From: JAWKUK01 sp041398605
GTDB lineage: Bacteria > Planctomycetota > UBA1135 > GCA-002686595
DNA length: 64,000 bases
Assembly (NCBI GenBank): GCA_041398605.1
Contig: JAWKUK010000016.1
Coordinates: 139,855-203,854 of the forward strand
Direction: 5' to 3'
The translations under genes and the position numbers were made by a program. The notes under the pieces were generated by a model, which saw only the letters and a list, made by a program, of their open reading frames with translations, did no database searches and was not told the origin of the DNA. Numbering within the stretch: the stretch's first letter is position 1; every line of letters starts with the position of its first letter. Positions 46,138 through 54,231 of this stretch are shown here, piece after piece.

Positions 46138-47970
46138 ATGCGCCTTCAACTCTATCCGGTCCCTAGTCGCTCCGCGGCGATGCCGCTCGTCTTCGCCCTG
46201 TTCGCGCCGTGCGCGCAAGCGCAATGGAGCTCCGACCCTGGCGCGAACGTCGTGGTCGCGGTCATCGACGATAACCTCCTCACTCACTCGGTGGCACCGA
46301 CGGCGGACGGCGGTTGCTGGGTCGCTTGGTCGGCGCCGGAGCTGACGCGCACGGTGATACGTGTGCAGCGCTTCGACGCCGCCGGCTACACGGCGTTTCC
46401 GACCCAGGGTGTCACGGTGCTCGAGCTCAACACACCCTACGAGCAGCTGAAGAACATTGTGGTCACGGAGGGGGGCGACCTGGTGCTGAGCGCAACGAAG
46501 AACCACATCGATGTGCTGCAGCGCATCGACCCTGCGGGCACGCCCCTCTGGGGTCTGTCTGGGCTGCGCACCTCAGTCCCGGTGAACTTCGGTCGCATCA
46601 TCGCGTTCGAGGACGACGTGGTTCTCGTAGGCTACGACTGGGGCACCGCGACCTGCCTCGCTCAGCGCATCGCGCGGTCCGGGAGCGACGTCTGGGGATC
46701 CTGGGTGGCCCTGCCCAGCTTCGCCTACTCGGACCTCGGCCTGGCCTCCGATCCGCACGGGGTCTTCGTCGCGGGCTACGCTTCGGTTCCGACGACCCAC
46801 GGCCGCGCTCTCGTGGTGCAGCGCATCGACTCACAAGGCGGCCTGCCTTGGGGGCCGGTGGGCTCCCGCGCGAGCGACCTGGCGCCCGTGGCGTACGGCG
46901 AGCGCCCTGCGATACAGGCCACGGGCACGGGGGGCGCAGTGCTCGCGTACGGGATTGAGATCGCGCTGACCCTGTCGGACATCTTCGTCCAGCGCCTCGA
47001 TGCACAGGGCAGCCCGCTCTACGGTCCCTACGGCATGTCCGTGTCGAGCGTGCTCCAGGGCCGGGATGCCTTCGACCTCGAGTACGACGAGGTCAGCGAC
47101 GGCGCCGTGGTCGCCTGGTGGGAGCGCGAGCTCGTGTTCCCCCCGACCGCGACACCGACGAGCCTGCGCGTGCAGAACATCGACGCCGCCGGGACGCGGC
47201 GCTGGAGTTCCACCGGCTTGGAGCTGTCGGACGGTGGCCTCGGTACGAACACGACGGACCTCGTCCAACTCGCGCTCGGACCCGCCGATGTCGGCGGCGC
47301 TGGGCGCACGGCGTTCGTGACCTGGGGCACCCCGGCGGACACGTCCTTGCACGGCGGACTGATCGATGCAGCCGGAGCGCTCACGGTTGGACCGACCACC
47401 GTGCACGCGGACCGCGCGTTGCCCTACGCGATTGAGGCGGAGGCCCTGCGCTCGGGTGAGCCGCAAGCCGTCATCTCCTGGTGGCGGTGGGACGCGACGA
47501 CGCTCCGCTTCGAGCTGTTGATCCAGAACCTCCGCAGCGATGGCGCCATCGGCGGACCCGTCGGGCTCGGAGATTGGACCTGCGCCGGGGGGCCCAATTC
47601 GACGGGCGCGAGCGCGAAGCTGCGGGCTGAAGGCAGCGCGATCGTGGCGCGGGACCTGTTCTCGCTGCGCGCGAGCGAGCTGCCGCCGAATCAAATCGGT
47701 GTGTTCCTCTTGGCGCCCAATGGTGGCTTCTCGCCGAACCCCGGCGGCTCGCCCGGCGACCTGTGTCTCAGCCGACCGATCGGTCGCGGCACCTTGATGA
47801 CCTCCGATCCGAGCGGCAGCATCGTGGACCGGGTGGACCTGACGGCAGTGCCGACACCGACGGGCACCGCGTCGGTCCTCCCAGGCGATTCCTGGCACTT
47901 CCAAGCTTGGTACCGCGAAGCGGGCGGCCAAGGCAACTACTCGGACGGCCTGCGGGTGCGGTTCCTCTGA
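46138..47970 (+). CDS. Secreted propeller-like protein with shared C-terminal module, paralogue 2
   Basis: 610 residues; the ATG at 46138 starts a signal peptide (MPLVFALFAPCAQAQW) aligned with paralogue 1. The same repeated hairpins occur (LQRIDPAGTPLWG, QRIDSQGGLPWGP, QRLDAQGSPLYGP). The C-terminal module has LCLSRPIGRGTLMTSDPSG and SWHFQAWYREAGGQGNYSD. Upstream in-frame codons to 46027 are not conserved and are rejected. Confidence 0.85.
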   Translation: MRLQLYPVPSRSAAMPLVFALFAPCAQAQWSSDPGANVVVAVIDDNLLTHSVAPTADGGCWVAWSAPELTRTVIRVQRFDAAGYTAFPTQGVTVLELNTPYEQLKNIVVTEGGDLVLSATKNHIDVLQRIDPAGTPLWGLSGLRTSVPVNFGRIIAFEDDVVLVGYDWGTATCLAQRIARSGSDVWGSWVALPSFAYSDLGLASDPHGVFVAGYASVPTTHGRALVVQRIDSQGGLPWGPVGSRASDLAPVAYGERPAIQATGTGGAVLAYGIEIALTLSDIFVQRLDAQGSPLYGPYGMSVSSVLQGRDAFDLEYDEVSDGAVVAWWERELVFPPTATPTSLRVQNIDAAGTRRWSSTGLELSDGGLGTNTTDLVQLALGPADVGGAGRTAFVTWGTPADTSLHGGLIDAAGALTVGPTTVHADRALPYAIEAEALRSGEPQAVISWWRWDATTLRFELLIQNLRSDGAIGGPVGLGDWTCAGGPNSTGASAKLRAEGSAIVARDLFSLRASELPPNQIGVFLLAPNGGFSPNPGGSPGDLCLSRPIGRGTLMTSDPSGSIVDRVDLTAVPTPTGTASVLPGDSWHFQAWYREAGGQGNYSDGLRVRFL

Positions 47971-48029
47971 GGGCCTCCCCGGCGGCGCGCTGGGGTCGGA
48001 TCGAGCGCACGCATCTGAGAGGAGACCCC

Positions 48030-48200
48030 GTGACCGATCCAGCCTAAGAGCCTTGGCGCTTCGCCCTCGACGGCCTCACCGAGCGGTACGAGCTCGCCCC
48101 CCGGGCGATCCCTGGAGCGCGGCTGATCGCGGCGTTCCTCGTCGTCTTCGGGCTGTTCTTCGGCGCGATCCTCGGGACCGCGGCGGTCCAGTTCCTCGGG
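48030..48200 (+). pseudogene. Truncated small membrane protein gene
   Basis: A GTG at 48030 with GAGAGGAG just upstream begins VTDPA, then TAA at 48045-48047. In the same frame the sequence continues PWRFALDGLTERYELAP and a hydrophobic helix LIAAFLVVFGLFFGAILG. The frame runs into the IS91 scar at 48200. The in-frame stop and the truncation make it non-functional. Confidence 0.55.
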
Positions 48201-48706
48201 GAGGATAGGCGTTCGAAAGAGGGTGTTCCGTACCCCGAGGTTCGCTGGTGGGGCTTGGTGTGCCTCGTCTTCGCGCGCGTCAGACTCGTCCGGTGCGGAA
48301 CCCGATCGATGCGCGGCGCTGCCGAGCGCGTGAGTGCGTGCGATCAGGGCAGTTATGGGGGACAGCGGCACCTTCGGACGGTACCAGCGCTCTGGCGATG
48401 CAACCACCCAAGCCCGCTCCTCGCGAGCTGCGAGGGGCGGGCGAGGCTCGGAGAGGGTCCGGACCCGAGTGACTCCGAAGGCGGACTCCGAAGGCCGGGC
48501 GGGGGGAACCGGAGCTGCGCCGCGGTCGGAAGAGGTCCGCTTGCGCAGGCTCACAGGCCGGGGCGATCGGCAATGGGTCTGGGGGCAACTTGAGGTGCAA
48601 GAGGAAGCGCCGGATGGTCGGCGGGTCTGTGATCACCGCGATCATGTGTCGCCGACCCCCGCACCGAGGGCAGCCCAGGACAACTTCTGAAACCACCCGA
48701 AGCTAG
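48200..48706 (-). pseudogene. IS91-family remnant, copy C (terminal part)
   Basis: It begins with GGAGGATAGG, as does the copy at 54232, and ends just past the zinc-knuckle codons of the transposase. On the minus strand 48540-48690 reads CPRCGGRRHMIAVITDPPTI, then RRFLLHLKLPPDPLPIAPA. The rest is the non-coding end, with a degraded hairpin (GTACCCCGAGGTTC). Confidence 0.8.
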
Positions 48707-48973
48707 AGACATCGGTGGGTGTGCGCAGGTGCGCGAGGTGCGAGTGGGAGCGCTGCGTCAGCGGGGACGATGCGCAAAGCCTGCGTCCGAACGGAGTGCT
48801 GCGCCGACGCAGCGCAAGCCCCTCGCGCGCCGAGGGCTCGAATCCGTACCCGGGCGCGGATGCCGCTCGCAAGGGCCCCGTGTCGGGCGGTGCTGCTGGT
48901 CCGAGAAATTGGTCGCGTGGATTTCCGGTAATCGCGCGGCACGCCGATCGGTCGCTCTCGTGCGGGTCGCAGC
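48707..48973. other. Short gene-free stretch
   Basis: 267 bases between an IS91 scar and the 3' end of the secreted protein gene. Nothing recognisable. A string GGCTCGAATCC near 48835 looks like a tRNA T-loop, but no arms pair around it. Confidence 0.3.
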
Positions 48974-50494
48974 TCAGTGCGCTGGGCGTGGGAGACGTGT
49001 CCTCGCGCCGGCGCGCACCTCGCACGTGACTCGTGGGTCGCCCGACCACCGCAAGGTGCCGACCGGTGCGTGGCGTATGCGCGACTGCAGGCGCACGCGA
49101 ATCTCGAGGTCGCGTGAGTCCTGCGTGTCGCTCGCGACGAGCCAACCTCCGAACGGCCGGCCGTCGCCGACTTGCTCGACCTCGCCCGTGGAGAGGGTGT
49201 ACGTCCAGTGCACGTCGCCCGGCGCCAGGTCGAGCCACTCGTCGAGGACGAGGCCCGGCCCGTCTTCGCAGTCGAGGTCGATCCGAAGCCGATAGCGCGC
49301 GGGTTCGTAGGCTGCGAGCGTGAACGAGCCGTCTGGCGCGAGCTCCGAGCGCGACACGAACCCGGGGTGGTCCGGGCGCTCCAGTGTCACGCGCGGGCCT
49401 GCGCCGCCGTCCCGCTCCGGGCGCCGCCCCGGCGACGGGAACGGCAGTGTGATGCGCCCATGCACACGGAGGGGCGCGGGCTCGTGTGCGTCGAGCTGCA
49501 ATTCGAGGCGTTGGCCCGGCGCGACCTCGACACGCCAGGTCGCATCACCGACGTGCCACGCGGGCGCCTCGGGCGAGGCGTCGTACACGACGATCGGACG
49601 GCCGAGCTCACGCCGTTCCAAGCCCTGGGAATCGACCGTTGGTTCCACAGTGCCGGAGAAGTCCAGGTCCACCTCGAACGGGACGGAGTCTCGGGGATCA
49701 GAGGGCGGCCATTCGCGTAGCCGCAAGGTGTGTGTCCCGGCCGGCAGGTCCCGGACCTCGAAGCGCCCTTCGCCGTCGATAGGCCACCACGCGTCGGTCG
49801 AGCGCACTTCGAGCACGAGGTCGCTGGGGGACACGCCGTCCGGGACGAGGATTCGACCCGCGAGCGTCGCGTAGGGGGTGTCGAGGATGAGGGTGATCGG
49901 CAGCGCCCACGCCGTGTGGTCGTCGACATGCATCGGCGGCGTCATGGCCATCCCGAGGCCCGGCGCCCACGCGCGCAGCACGACCCAGCCGCTCGGCGGC
50001 AGCGGCCGGTCGAAGCCGCACGGCAAGCGTTCCCATGCGAGGTTCGGACCCAGCGGGTCGTCCGGCGCGAGTTCGAAGCGGCTCGTACGTCGGTCCAGGG
50101 CTCGGAGCGGAAAGAACGCAACCCGCGCCGCGACCTCGTCTCCCGCGAGGGTCCGCACGACGCCGCGCACCCGTGGACGCGGAGTCAAGGTCAGGGCGAG
50201 GACTCGAGCTTCGTCGTCGAGCGGCAACGACTCAAGCGTGATCCCCTCAAGGTCGAGCTGCGCGTAGTCGTCGCCCCTGACGACAACGTCGAACGCCGCG
50301 CCGGAAACGAGCCACTGGGTCGCCGCATGGCCTGGGCGCCAGCCGACGCGTCGCAGCGGAGGTCCCGCGCGTCCTTCAGGGTTCGAGACGTGCACGGACA
50401 CCCGCGAGACTTCCGCGCCGCCGGTGTCGCGGAGCTCGATTCGCAGCGGCGTAGGGGACTGGAAGAGCGCGAGCAGCGCGAGGAAGGGGGTCAT
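48974..50494 (-). CDS. Secreted protein with carboxypeptidase-regulatory-like domains
   Basis: 506 residues from the ATG at 50494 (MTPFLALLALFQ, a short signal or lipo-like N terminus). The same frame runs on upstream into the IS91 scar at 50515, but that part encodes the transposase zinc knuckle, so the start is set at 50494. Beta-sandwich blocks read TPRPRVRGVVRTLAGDEVAA, LAGRILVPDGVSPSDLVLEV, RVHGRITLPFPSPGRRPERD and GSFTLAAYEPARYRLRIDLD. These match carboxypeptidase regulatory-like folds, as in the 26069-28819 protein. No enzyme motif. Probably exported; role unknown. Confidence 0.78.
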   Translation of the reverse strand: MTPFLALLALFQSPTPLRIELRDTGGAEVSRVSVHVSNPEGRAGPPLRRVGWRPGHAATQWLVSGAAFDVVVRGDDYAQLDLEGITLESLPLDDEARVLALTLTPRPRVRGVVRTLAGDEVAARVAFFPLRALDRRTSRFELAPDDPLGPNLAWERLPCGFDRPLPPSGWVVLRAWAPGLGMAMTPPMHVDDHTAWALPITLILDTPYATLAGRILVPDGVSPSDLVLEVRSTDAWWPIDGEGRFEVRDLPAGTHTLRLREWPPSDPRDSVPFEVDLDFSGTVEPTVDSQGLERRELGRPIVVYDASPEAPAWHVGDATWRVEVAPGQRLELQLDAHEPAPLRVHGRITLPFPSPGRRPERDGGAGPRVTLERPDHPGFVSRSELAPDGSFTLAAYEPARYRLRIDLDCEDGPGLVLDEWLDLAPGDVHWTYTLSTGEVEQVGDGRPFGGWLVASDTQDSRDLEIRVRLQSRIRHAPVGTLRWSGDPRVTCEVRAGARTRLPRPAH

Positions 50495-50514
50495 CTCGCG
50501 TGCATCATAGGACG

Positions 50515-51084
50515 TGCGCTGGGGGTCCGCATGCTCAGGCTCACGGGCCGCGGCGATCGGCAATGGGTTTGGGGGCAACGTGAGGTGCAGCACGAAGCGC
50601 CGGATGGTCGGCGGGTCCGTGATCATCGCGATCATGTGTCGCCGACTCCCGCACCGAGGGCAGCTCAAGACATCTTCTGAAAACACCCTATGCAAGAGGT
50701 CCGCCCAAGAAGAACGCCTTCGCGCGACAGGCTGATTCGGAGCGCCGCCGCTCGAGTTTGTCGGGCGCTCACGACGCGACGGCGGCAGCGACTCTGGCGC
50801 ATGGGGGCACCACGTGATCGCGCACCGGTGAGGCTGGCGCCAAGCACCCGTGATACGTCAGCTGATGCTCGCGAGGATGGGGTATCAACGCGACCAACCG
50901 TTCGAGGAAGACAAGCGGAGCGAACACAAACGAGCGCGTGCCGTCACGCCACGGCTTGCGCAAGTTCCAGATGACCTTGCCGTCCTCGCGCAATATCAGG
51001 CGGCCCTGGCACAACGGCGGTCTTGCCATATAGCGCAGGAGATGCTCCAGATCGGCGCGCCGGCCCGCCTCGATGCACGTCGAT
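50515..51084 (-). pseudogene. IS91-family transposase remnant, copy D
   Basis: The minus strand has FSEDVLSCPRCGSRRHMIAM (50620-50690), then, after a shift, HPREHQLTYHGCLAPASPVR and WNLRKPWRDGTRSFVFAPL up to about 51029. The match ends at 51084. It overlaps in content with copy C by about 150 bases, so C and D are not two halves of one insertion. Confidence 0.8.
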
Positions 51085-51139
51085 TTTTACTACCTCGTAA
51101 TCTTGAGACCGTGAGGGTCGTCAGTGCGCGGGATCCCTC

Positions 51140-51147
51140 ATGCTCCC
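51140..51147. repeat. IS66 target-site duplication (left)
   Basis: ATGCTCCC directly outside the left IS66 inverted repeat. The same 8 bases lie directly outside the right one at 53568-53575. Eight bases is the known duplication length of IS66 elements. Confidence 0.9.
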
Positions 51148-51204
51148 GTAAGCGTCCTTCGAGCCCCACGACGGGGCCGCGCGACGCGACCTGCTTCCCG
51201 CGAG

Positions 51205-52815
51205 TCAGTTCGCGAGCCGGCGGATGAGGTCCTGCCGCTTCGCATCGAGCTCGTCGGCGAAGTGCAGCTTCCAGGCAGCGAACAGCAACTTCTCGTAGTC
51301 GCGCTCGTGGTCAATGCACGAGCACGTCGCGCAACCGCCTGGGGATCGACGCCTGCGGCCATCGCTGTCCGCAGCAGGCTCATCAAGATCACGCCCGTCT
51401 CGCCGCCGTTCTCTGTCATGTAGAACAGCCAGTTCTGCAGCCCACCGCGACGCCGCGCAGTGACCGCTCTGCGGCATTGTTGTCGATCTCAGGCGACCAT
51501 CCGTGGTGTAGATCGTCAACGCCTCCCGTGTTGCCGGAAGGCGTATCCGATCCGCCTTCGCCAACGGACTCTTCGGTAACACCTTCGTCTCCAGCTCAGC
51601 GAGGCGGGCACGGATGTGCTGCAGGAAGTCGGACCGCCGCTCCTGCCTCAGGGCCTTCTGTCATCATCGCTGAGCTTTCGCTCCCTGGCCCTCGTCTTCG
51701 ATCGCGTACAGCTCGCGTACCTTCCGGTGGTCGATCTCCTCCGAGTACTCGGGGTCGAACTCTCGGCCTCCTCCAGGCTTCGTGCGCATGCGCCAGCGCG
51801 ACCTCGAAGGCGCCCTGTACGAACACATCGTCGTAGCCGGAAACGTCTGCATGGATGTAACCCTTGAAGCCCCGCAGCCACTCGCGTGGCGCCTTGGCCC
51901 TGGCGGCTGTCCGTGAACTGTAGCAGTGGTTGCCCTCGCGATCGGGGTAAGATCCGCGACCCTGCTTGCTGCCGGACTCGCGATCGCCGGGCTGCGCGAT
52001 CGTCACCGGCGTGTCGTCCGTAAGATCAAGCCGCTCGCGTAGACCTTGGCTCGTAGCGCAAGTCGTGGAGCGGTTTCAGCCTCGCCACGACCTTCGCCAC
52101 CGACCGCTCGAGCAACGAGCGGCCGGTAGCTCGACGCCCTCTCGCGCGTACTTCTGCTCCAGCCTGTAGTAAGGCATGTGGTTCACGATGTGCTCCGGCG
52201 GCACGTTCGCGAGGAACCCAACGCCGGCAGACCCTTCTCAAAAGGACGGTCAGGGCCTGGCGCCAGCGCGACCACCTTCTCGCACTTCCTGCAGCCGTAC
52301 TTCTCTCGCTCGATGGCGTGCTGGATGACCATCTCGATGCGCTCGACCTCGAGGCAGCTCTCCACACCGATGACGTGCAGCGGGTTGCCGCAAGTGCAGA
52401 CGCGCTGATCGGCGGGCAGCTCGTAGCGTGTCGTTACCTTTGGCAGGTGCTCGAAGCGCGTCACCCGCGTGCGGCAGGTCTTCTTCGGCGTGTTCTTGGG
52501 CTTCGACTCCGGCGCAGCGCCTTCGATGGTGATCGATCCCTCGACGTTCTTGAGGTCGGCAGTGCGCTCTGCCTCTTCGACAATCTGCTGCAGGAAGAGG
52601 AACCCTTGCTTGGGGTGGTCCTTCTCTTCCGGGCGACCTCCACGTCGCTCCGATGACTTTCCGAAGGCGAGCTTGCGGAAGACCTCGACGTTGTGGGCCA
52701 GGTCCTTGTTCTCCTGCCGCAGTCGAATGATCTCCGCCTCGCGCGCGGCAAGCAGGTCGCGCAGCTGCGCGAGCTCATGCTCGAGTTTGCTGGTCAACGG
52801 CGCGCGAGTCTTCAC
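51205..52815 (-). pseudogene. tnpC: IS66 TnpC transposase, frameshifted
   Basis: 52183-52815 is open: KLEHELAQLRDLLAAREAEI, a lysine-rich link, and a zinc finger (QRVCTCGNPLHVIGVES; YGCRKCEK). After that the frame breaks repeatedly. ERSVAKVVARLKPLHDLRY (near 52060), EWLRGFKGYIHADVSGYDD (near 51850, a DDE aspartate region) and LPKSPLAKADRIRL with DGRLRST (near 51540) appear in different frames, and TENGGETGVILMSLLRTAM-like IS66_C sequence ends it. At least four shifts. Confidence 0.9.
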
Positions 52816-53176
52816 GACTAGGAATACGAATGGTATCGGCGAAGCGTTGGCGGATCTTGCCCTTCCTCACATCGATTCCTTCAAGCAGCATCGCGAGTTC
52901 GGCGCGGCTGATGAAGCCGTTCGAACGTGGCTCGAAGGTGATCGCTCGGAAAGTTCCACGCTCGAGTCGCTTGTAGTGGAGCCAAAGCCCGTTCCCATCC
53001 CACTGCAACAGCTTGACTCGATCGCGGCGCCGGTTGATGAACACGAACAGCGCCCCGCTCAGCGGCTCCTGGGCGAGCTCGGCGCGCACGACCGCAGCCA
53101 GTCCGTCGTGCGACTTGCGGAAGTCGACGACGCCACGGTGCAGAAAGACACGCGTCGATGCGGCGAGTGTCAGCAC
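52775..53176 (-). CDS. tnpB: IS66 TnpB accessory protein
   Basis: 133 residues from a GTG at 53176. VDFRKSHDGLAAVVRAELAQ, GALFVFINRRRDRVKLLQWD and GNGLWLHYKRLERGTFR are the core of IS66 Orf2 (TnpB) proteins. The frame is uninterrupted. It ends inside the start of tnpC. Its role in transposition is not defined in the family. Confidence 0.9.
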   Translation of the reverse strand: MLTLAASTRVFLHRGVVDFRKSHDGLAAVVRAELAQEPLSGALFVFINRRRDRVKLLQWDGNGLWLHYKRLERGTFRAITFEPRSNGFISRAELAMLLEGIDVRKGKIRQRFADTIRIPSREDSRAVDQQTRA

Positions 53177-53209
53177 GAGAGGAACTCGATCAAGCGACGG
53201 AGCGTGACC

Positions 53210-53509
53210 TCATCGAAGTCGCGCTCGATGGCGACGCGGTATCCCGCCGACGATGAGTTCTATGCCGCTCCTGGGTTCACGCTCGGTCGGTGCGGTGACC
53301 TCGATGAAGCGGCGCGAGTCCGCTTGGCTCGCCGCGATCCTCTGGCGCCGCTCGCGACCGATCCACATGCCCCAGCGGGCGAGGGTGCTCATGGGTATGC
53401 CGCACTGGGCGGAGAGCTGTTGGTAGGTGAGGCCCTCGGCCTCCTTGCGAGAGAGCTGCGCCTCGATCTCAGCGCGGCTGCGGCGCGGTCGGGGGGTGGG
53501 GCTGGTCAT
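53210..53509 (-). CDS. tnpA: IS66 TnpA accessory protein
   Basis: 99 residues from the ATG at 53509 (a GTG at 53515 is possible). A helix-turn-helix lies at about 15-45 (KEAEGLTYQQLSAQCGIPMS, TLARWGMW), followed by RFIEVTAPTE. This is the IS66 Orf1 type. It lies 33 bases upstream of tnpB. Confidence 0.82.
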   Translation of the reverse strand: MTSPTPRPRRSRAEIEAQLSRKEAEGLTYQQLSAQCGIPMSTLARWGMWIGRERRQRIAASQADSRRFIEVTAPTEREPRSGIELIVGGIPRRHRARLR

Positions 53510-53567
53510 GCCCACAATCGTCGCGGACGAGGCGCCGCCGTCCAGGTGGGGTTCGAAGGACGGTTAC

Positions 53568-53575
53568 ATGCTCCC
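53568..53575. repeat. IS66 target-site duplication (right)
   Basis: ATGCTCCC, identical to 51140-51147. Removing the element restores one copy in a lower-GC stretch continuing to 53576-54230. Confidence 0.9.
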
Positions 53576-53623
53576 CAACTATTCGATGGAACACACAAAG
53601 CGCCCAGAAGAAGCGACGAAATC

Positions 53624-54058
53624 TCACTTTTTCTCCGGCACCATTTGGGCTGTGGCTTCAACATCTCCAGAGCTAACCGCGACGAAACCCTGATGCGGGT
53701 GATGCCTGGAGATGTGCATCCTCGTCTGAGACTCCCCGTCGCGACTCACCACATTCACGCTGCAATTCGCGGGAAAGCCAAAAGCGGTTGCAAGCACCCT
53801 CTCGCCATCTTCATCAAAGCCGTTGCGAAGATCCAGCATCGCGGTCTCTGGAGCGTGCACGGCCATTCGAACGCTCGGCTGGTCACTGCGCGCACCGCCA
53901 GGCCGGGCTGCCCATATCGCAATCTCTCCGCCGAACGTACTGGGTGTGAGCGTGATCATCTCCTGCCCAGCAGAATTGACGACGAAACCAGCTCGCCAGC
54001 AACGATCTTTCAGGTCTCTCCTGTGGACGAAACGAATTTGCAATGCGACCCATTTCAT
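53624..54058 (-). CDS. Hypothetical protein in lower-GC DNA
   Basis: 144 residues from the ATG at 54058. It contains WRAGFVVNSAGQEMITLTPS, FGGEIAIWAARPGG and HISRHHPHQGFVAVSSGD, a plausible all-beta protein. The base composition is clearly lower in GC than the neighbours, so it may be foreign. The frame of a putative leader (MFAAMAVMAAYEMGRI, about 54060-54115) differs by one, so an original signal peptide may have been shifted out of frame. No family recognised. Confidence 0.5.
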   Translation of the reverse strand: MKWVALQIRFVHRRDLKDRCWRAGFVVNSAGQEMITLTPSTFGGEIAIWAARPGGARSDQPSVRMAVHAPETAMLDLRNGFDEDGERVLATAFGFPANCSVNVVSRDGESQTRMHISRHHPHQGFVAVSSGDVEATAQMVPEKK

Positions 54059-54231
54059 ACGCGGCCATGACGGCCATGGCAGCGAACATGCGCGCCGTAC
54101 CAGCAGATCGATTAACCATCAGGCTCTCCTTGCATGAACTAAGGGCCAGTGACAATATGCCCCGACCCCAGGGGTTGACCGCCTAATTAAGGCAGCGGAA
54201 GGTAAAGTCAATCTCGACTGATGGGACACCG

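Larger units (their letters stand above)
51148..53567 (-). mobile_element. IS66-family insertion sequence, complete ends, frameshifted transposase
   Basis: 2420 bases with 22-base inverted repeats beginning GTAAGCGTCCTTCG (51148-51169) and, on the other strand, GTAACCGTCCTTCG (53546-53567); 20 of 22 positions match. Gene order from the right is tnpA, tnpB, tnpC, all reverse, as in other IS66 elements. Both sides carry the duplication ATGCTCCC, so it moved in as a whole and then decayed in tnpC. Confidence 0.93.

Noticed and set aside
48825..48860. Possible tRNA, from a T-loop-like GGCTCGAATCC
   Set aside because: No acceptor, D or anticodon stem pairs around it.
50495..50695. N-terminal extension of the secreted protein at 48974-50494
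   Set aside because: The extension encodes the IS91 zinc knuckle (SCPRCGSRRHMIAM), so it is read-through from the scar and not part of the host gene.
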